From Devosia sp. 1566 (GTDB lineage: Bacteria; Pseudomonadota; Alphaproteobacteria; Rhizobiales; Devosiaceae), in NCBI RefSeq assembly GCF_004005995.1, contig NZ_CP034767.1, positions 186,001-250,000 on the forward strand: a stretch of 64,000 bases of DNA. The letters are read 5' to 3'. The position numbers were made by a program, and so were the translations under genes. Under the pieces are notes generated by a model, which was not told the origin of the DNA, ran no database searches, and saw only the letters and a program-made list of their open reading frames with translations. Below are positions 62,051-64,000 of this stretch, in pieces (within the stretch, counting starts at the first letter, position 1; every line of letters begins with the position of its first letter).

Positions 62051-63004
62051 TCAGAGCAGACCGAGTTCCTTGAACAGCAGTTCCACACGGGCCTCTTCGG
62101 TCTTGAGGAATTCTGCGAACTCTTCGGGCGGCATGTAGATATCCTGCCAGCCACGCTGATCGAGGGCCGCTTGCCATTCAGGAGTTGTCACCATCTTGGC
62201 GACTGCAGCCTCAAGGGCAGCGCGTTCTTCGCCCCTGGGATCCTTGTTGGAAACGACGGCGCGCCAGTTGACCAACTGCACGTCATATCCCTGCTCAACA
62301 AAAGTCGGGATATCAATGCCTTCGATCGGCTCGGGTGCACCGATAGCAAGCGCACGCAACTCGCCGCTCTCGATTTGGGATGCCAGTTCGCTGTAGCCGC
62401 CGGTGCCGACTGTCACGTGGCCGCCCATTACTCCCGACAGCATTTCGCCGCCTGAGGTTAGCACGATATAGTTGATCTGCTTGGGATCCATGCCGGCCGC
62501 CTTGGCCAGCAGGCCATACATCAAGTGATCCGAGCCTCCGGGGCCCGAGCCACCCCAGGAGATCGAACCCGGATCGGCCTTGAACTGGGCAATCAGGTCA
62601 TCCAGCGTTTTGAAGGGGGAGTCCGCCTTGACCACGATAGGCTGATATTCGCCGCTCAGCATTGCTAGCGGATAGGTGTCGTCCAGGGTGACCTGAGACT
62701 TGTTGGTCAGTACGGCACCGACAAGCGAGAGGCCGATCATCAGAATGCTTGGATTGCGCTTGTTGCCGTTGACGTAGTTGGCCAGACCAATCGTGCCGCC
62801 CGCGCCGGGCTGGTTTTCGACCTGAATACGGGTGGCAAGCTCGTATTGCTGGAAAATAGACTGGGTGATGCGGGCGTTCTGGTCATAACCGCCGCCAGCG
62901 CCGGCCGGGGCGATAATTTCCAACCGTTCGAGCTGGGCAAAAACGGGGCTCGCGGAGAGCGCGAGAGCGCCCGCGGTTAGCATGGCAACGAAAAGTCTCT
63001 TCAT
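62051..63004 (-). CDS. tctC: Tripartite tricarboxylate transporter substrate-binding protein (TctC/Bug)
   Basis: Periplasmic receptor of 317 residues. Signal peptide MKRLFVAMLTAGALALSASPVFAQ, then LEIIAPAGAGGGYDQNARI (binding loop) and ENQPGAGGTIGLANYV. Bug proteins bind a carboxylate ligand; the specificity is not readable. ATG 63004 follows GGAGGAAA. Part of the cluster with the PdxA-like and isopropylmalate-dehydrogenase-like genes. Confidence 0.93.
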   Translation of the reverse strand: MKRLFVAMLTAGALALSASPVFAQLERLEIIAPAGAGGGYDQNARITQSIFQQYELATRIQVENQPGAGGTIGLANYVNGNKRNPSILMIGLSLVGAVLTNKSQVTLDDTYPLAMLSGEYQPIVVKADSPFKTLDDLIAQFKADPGSISWGGSGPGGSDHLMYGLLAKAAGMDPKQINYIVLTSGGEMLSGVMGGHVTVGTGGYSELASQIESGELRALAIGAPEPIEGIDIPTFVEQGYDVQLVNWRAVVSNKDPRGEERAALEAAVAKMVTTPEWQAALDQRGWQDIYMPPEEFAEFLKTEEARVELLFKELGLL

Positions 63005-63068
63005 TATTTTTCCTCCGGTTTAGATAGGCTTCGGACGGCGGCGGTCCTCCCCGCAGCCGTCAGTGGGA

Positions 63069-64000
63069 TCAAGCGAGGGCTGCCATACGGGTCTTTTCCT
63101 CGGCCAGCTTTGCAGCCAGCAGGACGGCACTTGCAAGCGCACCCGGCCGGGCAACGCCTTGTCCGACAATATCGAAGGCAGTGCCGTGCGAGGGCGTTGT
63201 GAACACCGTCTCCAGCCCTGCCGTCACGGTGACCCCGCGATTAAAGCCTTTCAGCTTCGTCGCGATCTGGCCCTGGTCATGATACATCGCCACGACGCTG
63301 TCGAATTCGCCAGCGAAGGCGCGCACGTAAACTGTGTCGGCGGGGAATGGCCCCGAGGCGTTGATGCCGCCCGCCTTCACCTTTTCGACGGTAGGGCGGA
63401 TCAATTCGATCTCGTCGCGCCCGAATAGACCGTTCTCGCCCGCATGTGGGTTCAGTGCAGCTACGGCGATGCGAGGGCTAGCAAAGCCTGCGCGGCGCAG
63501 CATGGTGTCGACCAGGGTAATGGCGTCGGTGATGCTCTCTTCATTGATCTGGTCCAGCGCTTCGCGCAGCGAGGAATGACCCGTTACCCGGCTCATCCAC
63601 TGGTTGTCCAGCACGTTCATCTCGGAAAAATACGTGGTGTGGCCAAGCAGGTGTGCAAACATCTTGTGCTCGTCGGCAAACTTCCAGCCGCCATCGAACA
63701 TGGCGCGTTTGTTGAGCGGCGCGAAGGTGATGCCATCGACCTTGCCTGCCTTTGCCAACTCGATGGCGGCAGCCAGCGTATCACCAGTCAGCTTGCCGCT
63801 GAGCGGGCTCGCAATACCGGGGGGCAGTTGTGCAGGATCGGTATTACCGAGATCGATCAACGGCACTGCAGCCTTTGACCAATCGGCTTCCGCTAAGTCG
63901 GCTATCTTGACGAGGGGGAAGCTGACACCAGCTTGCGTCATACCCAACTCGATGACGCGGGCATCGCCGACGAGAACAATGCGAGCAACCTGTTGAATGG
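63069..64000 (-). CDS. PdxA-like 4-phospho-hydroxy-acid dehydrogenase (N-terminus beyond window)
   Basis: PdxA family NAD-dependent decarboxylating dehydrogenase; the frame is open to 64000, so about 310 C-terminal residues are visible. Segments: TGDTLAAAIELAKAGKVDGITFAPLNKRAMF, FAHLLGHTTYFSEMNVLDN, LNPHAGENGLFGRDEIELI, VAMYHDQGQIATKLKGFNRGVTVTAGL and TTPSHGTAFDIVGQGVARPGAL, with metal His residues in GHTTYF and YHDQG. Context (TTT transporter, isopropylmalate-like enzyme) suggests the PdxA2 type acting on 4-phospho-D-threonate/erythronate rather than vitamin B6 synthesis; the kinase partner would lie outside. Confidence 0.82.
   Translation of the reverse strand, partial: IQQVARIVLVGDARVIELGMTQAGVSFPLVKIADLAEADWSKAAVPLIDLGNTDPAQLPPGIASPLSGKLTGDTLAAAIELAKAGKVDGITFAPLNKRAMFDGGWKFADEHKMFAHLLGHTTYFSEMNVLDNQWMSRVTGHSSLREALDQINEESITDAITLVDTMLRRAGFASPRIAVAALNPHAGENGLFGRDEIELIRPTVEKVKAGGINASGPFPADTVYVRAFAGEFDSVVAMYHDQGQIATKLKGFNRGVTVTAGLETVFTTPSHGTAFDIVGQGVARPGALASAVLLAAKLAEEKTRMAALA

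Overview
This window is GC-rich, densely packed chromosomal DNA from an alphaproteobacterium. The gene set points to Hyphomicrobiales (Rhizobiales), possibly a Devosia-like genus. The evidence is the chvI-chvG-hprK-EIIA(Man)-HPr run, an RirA-type Rrf2 regulator, ahcY beside a DivL-like pseudo-kinase and tsaE, a DUF2937 protein and a CtrA-type TTAA-N7-TTAA box. The genus is an inference; no 16S or marker search was possible.

Layout. 1-8 kb: a partial ABC ATPase, an FhuF-like ferric reductase, an SH3 protein, a 2-hydroxyacid dehydrogenase, rbfA-truB, a PAP2 phosphatase, and a lipid-kinase/metallophosphoesterase pair. 8-15.5 kb: regulators (Crp/Fnr, RirA, LacI), an ABC-F ATPase, two 2H-phosphoesterase-like proteins and several small conserved-looking ORFs. 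15.5-20 kb: a sugar-acid metabolism group (glycerate 2-kinase, VOC protein, arabinose/galactose 1-dehydrogenase-like, aldo/keto reductase). 20.2-25.6 kb: a complete five-gene dipeptide-type ABC transporter operon with a strong stem-loop after the binding-protein gene. 25.6-31.5 kb: a dual GGDEF/EAL protein, then selO, gamma-carbonic anhydrase and methylmalonyl-CoA epimerase, and a HAD phosphatase. 31.5-38.6 kb: a SleB-type cell wall hydrolase with a CtrA-like box upstream, pckA, and the envelope-stress/PTS regulatory block. 38.6-43.8 kb: DUF2937, ahcY, a DivL-like kinase whose phosphoacceptor His is Tyr, and tsaE.

43.8-48.8 kb is the accessory part. It holds small ORFs, a highly structured non-coding stretch of about 630 bp with inverted repeats, a membrane protein, and a single AAA-TOPRIM (OLD-family) nuclease gene. 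That gene's base composition and codon use differ sharply from its neighbours, and its stop codon overlaps that of polA. It is the best candidate in the window for a horizontally acquired, possibly anti-phage, function. 48.8-57.4 kb: polA, two PAS-rich sensor kinases (one hybrid, one HWE-type), a lytic transglycosylase lipoprotein and tRNA-Arg(CCG). 57.6-64 kb: a minus-strand catabolic cluster with a PdxA-like dehydrogenase (cut by the window end), tripartite tricarboxylate transporter genes tctC-tctB-tctA, an isopropylmalate-dehydrogenase-like enzyme and an AbrB-family membrane protein. It probably imports and oxidises a small hydroxy acid.

The most coherent regulatory theme is cell-cycle control: a DivL-like protein with three CcrM (GANTC) sites clustered upstream, and a CtrA-like box upstream of a cell wall hydrolase. 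No CRISPR array, integrase, transposase or rRNA gene was seen.
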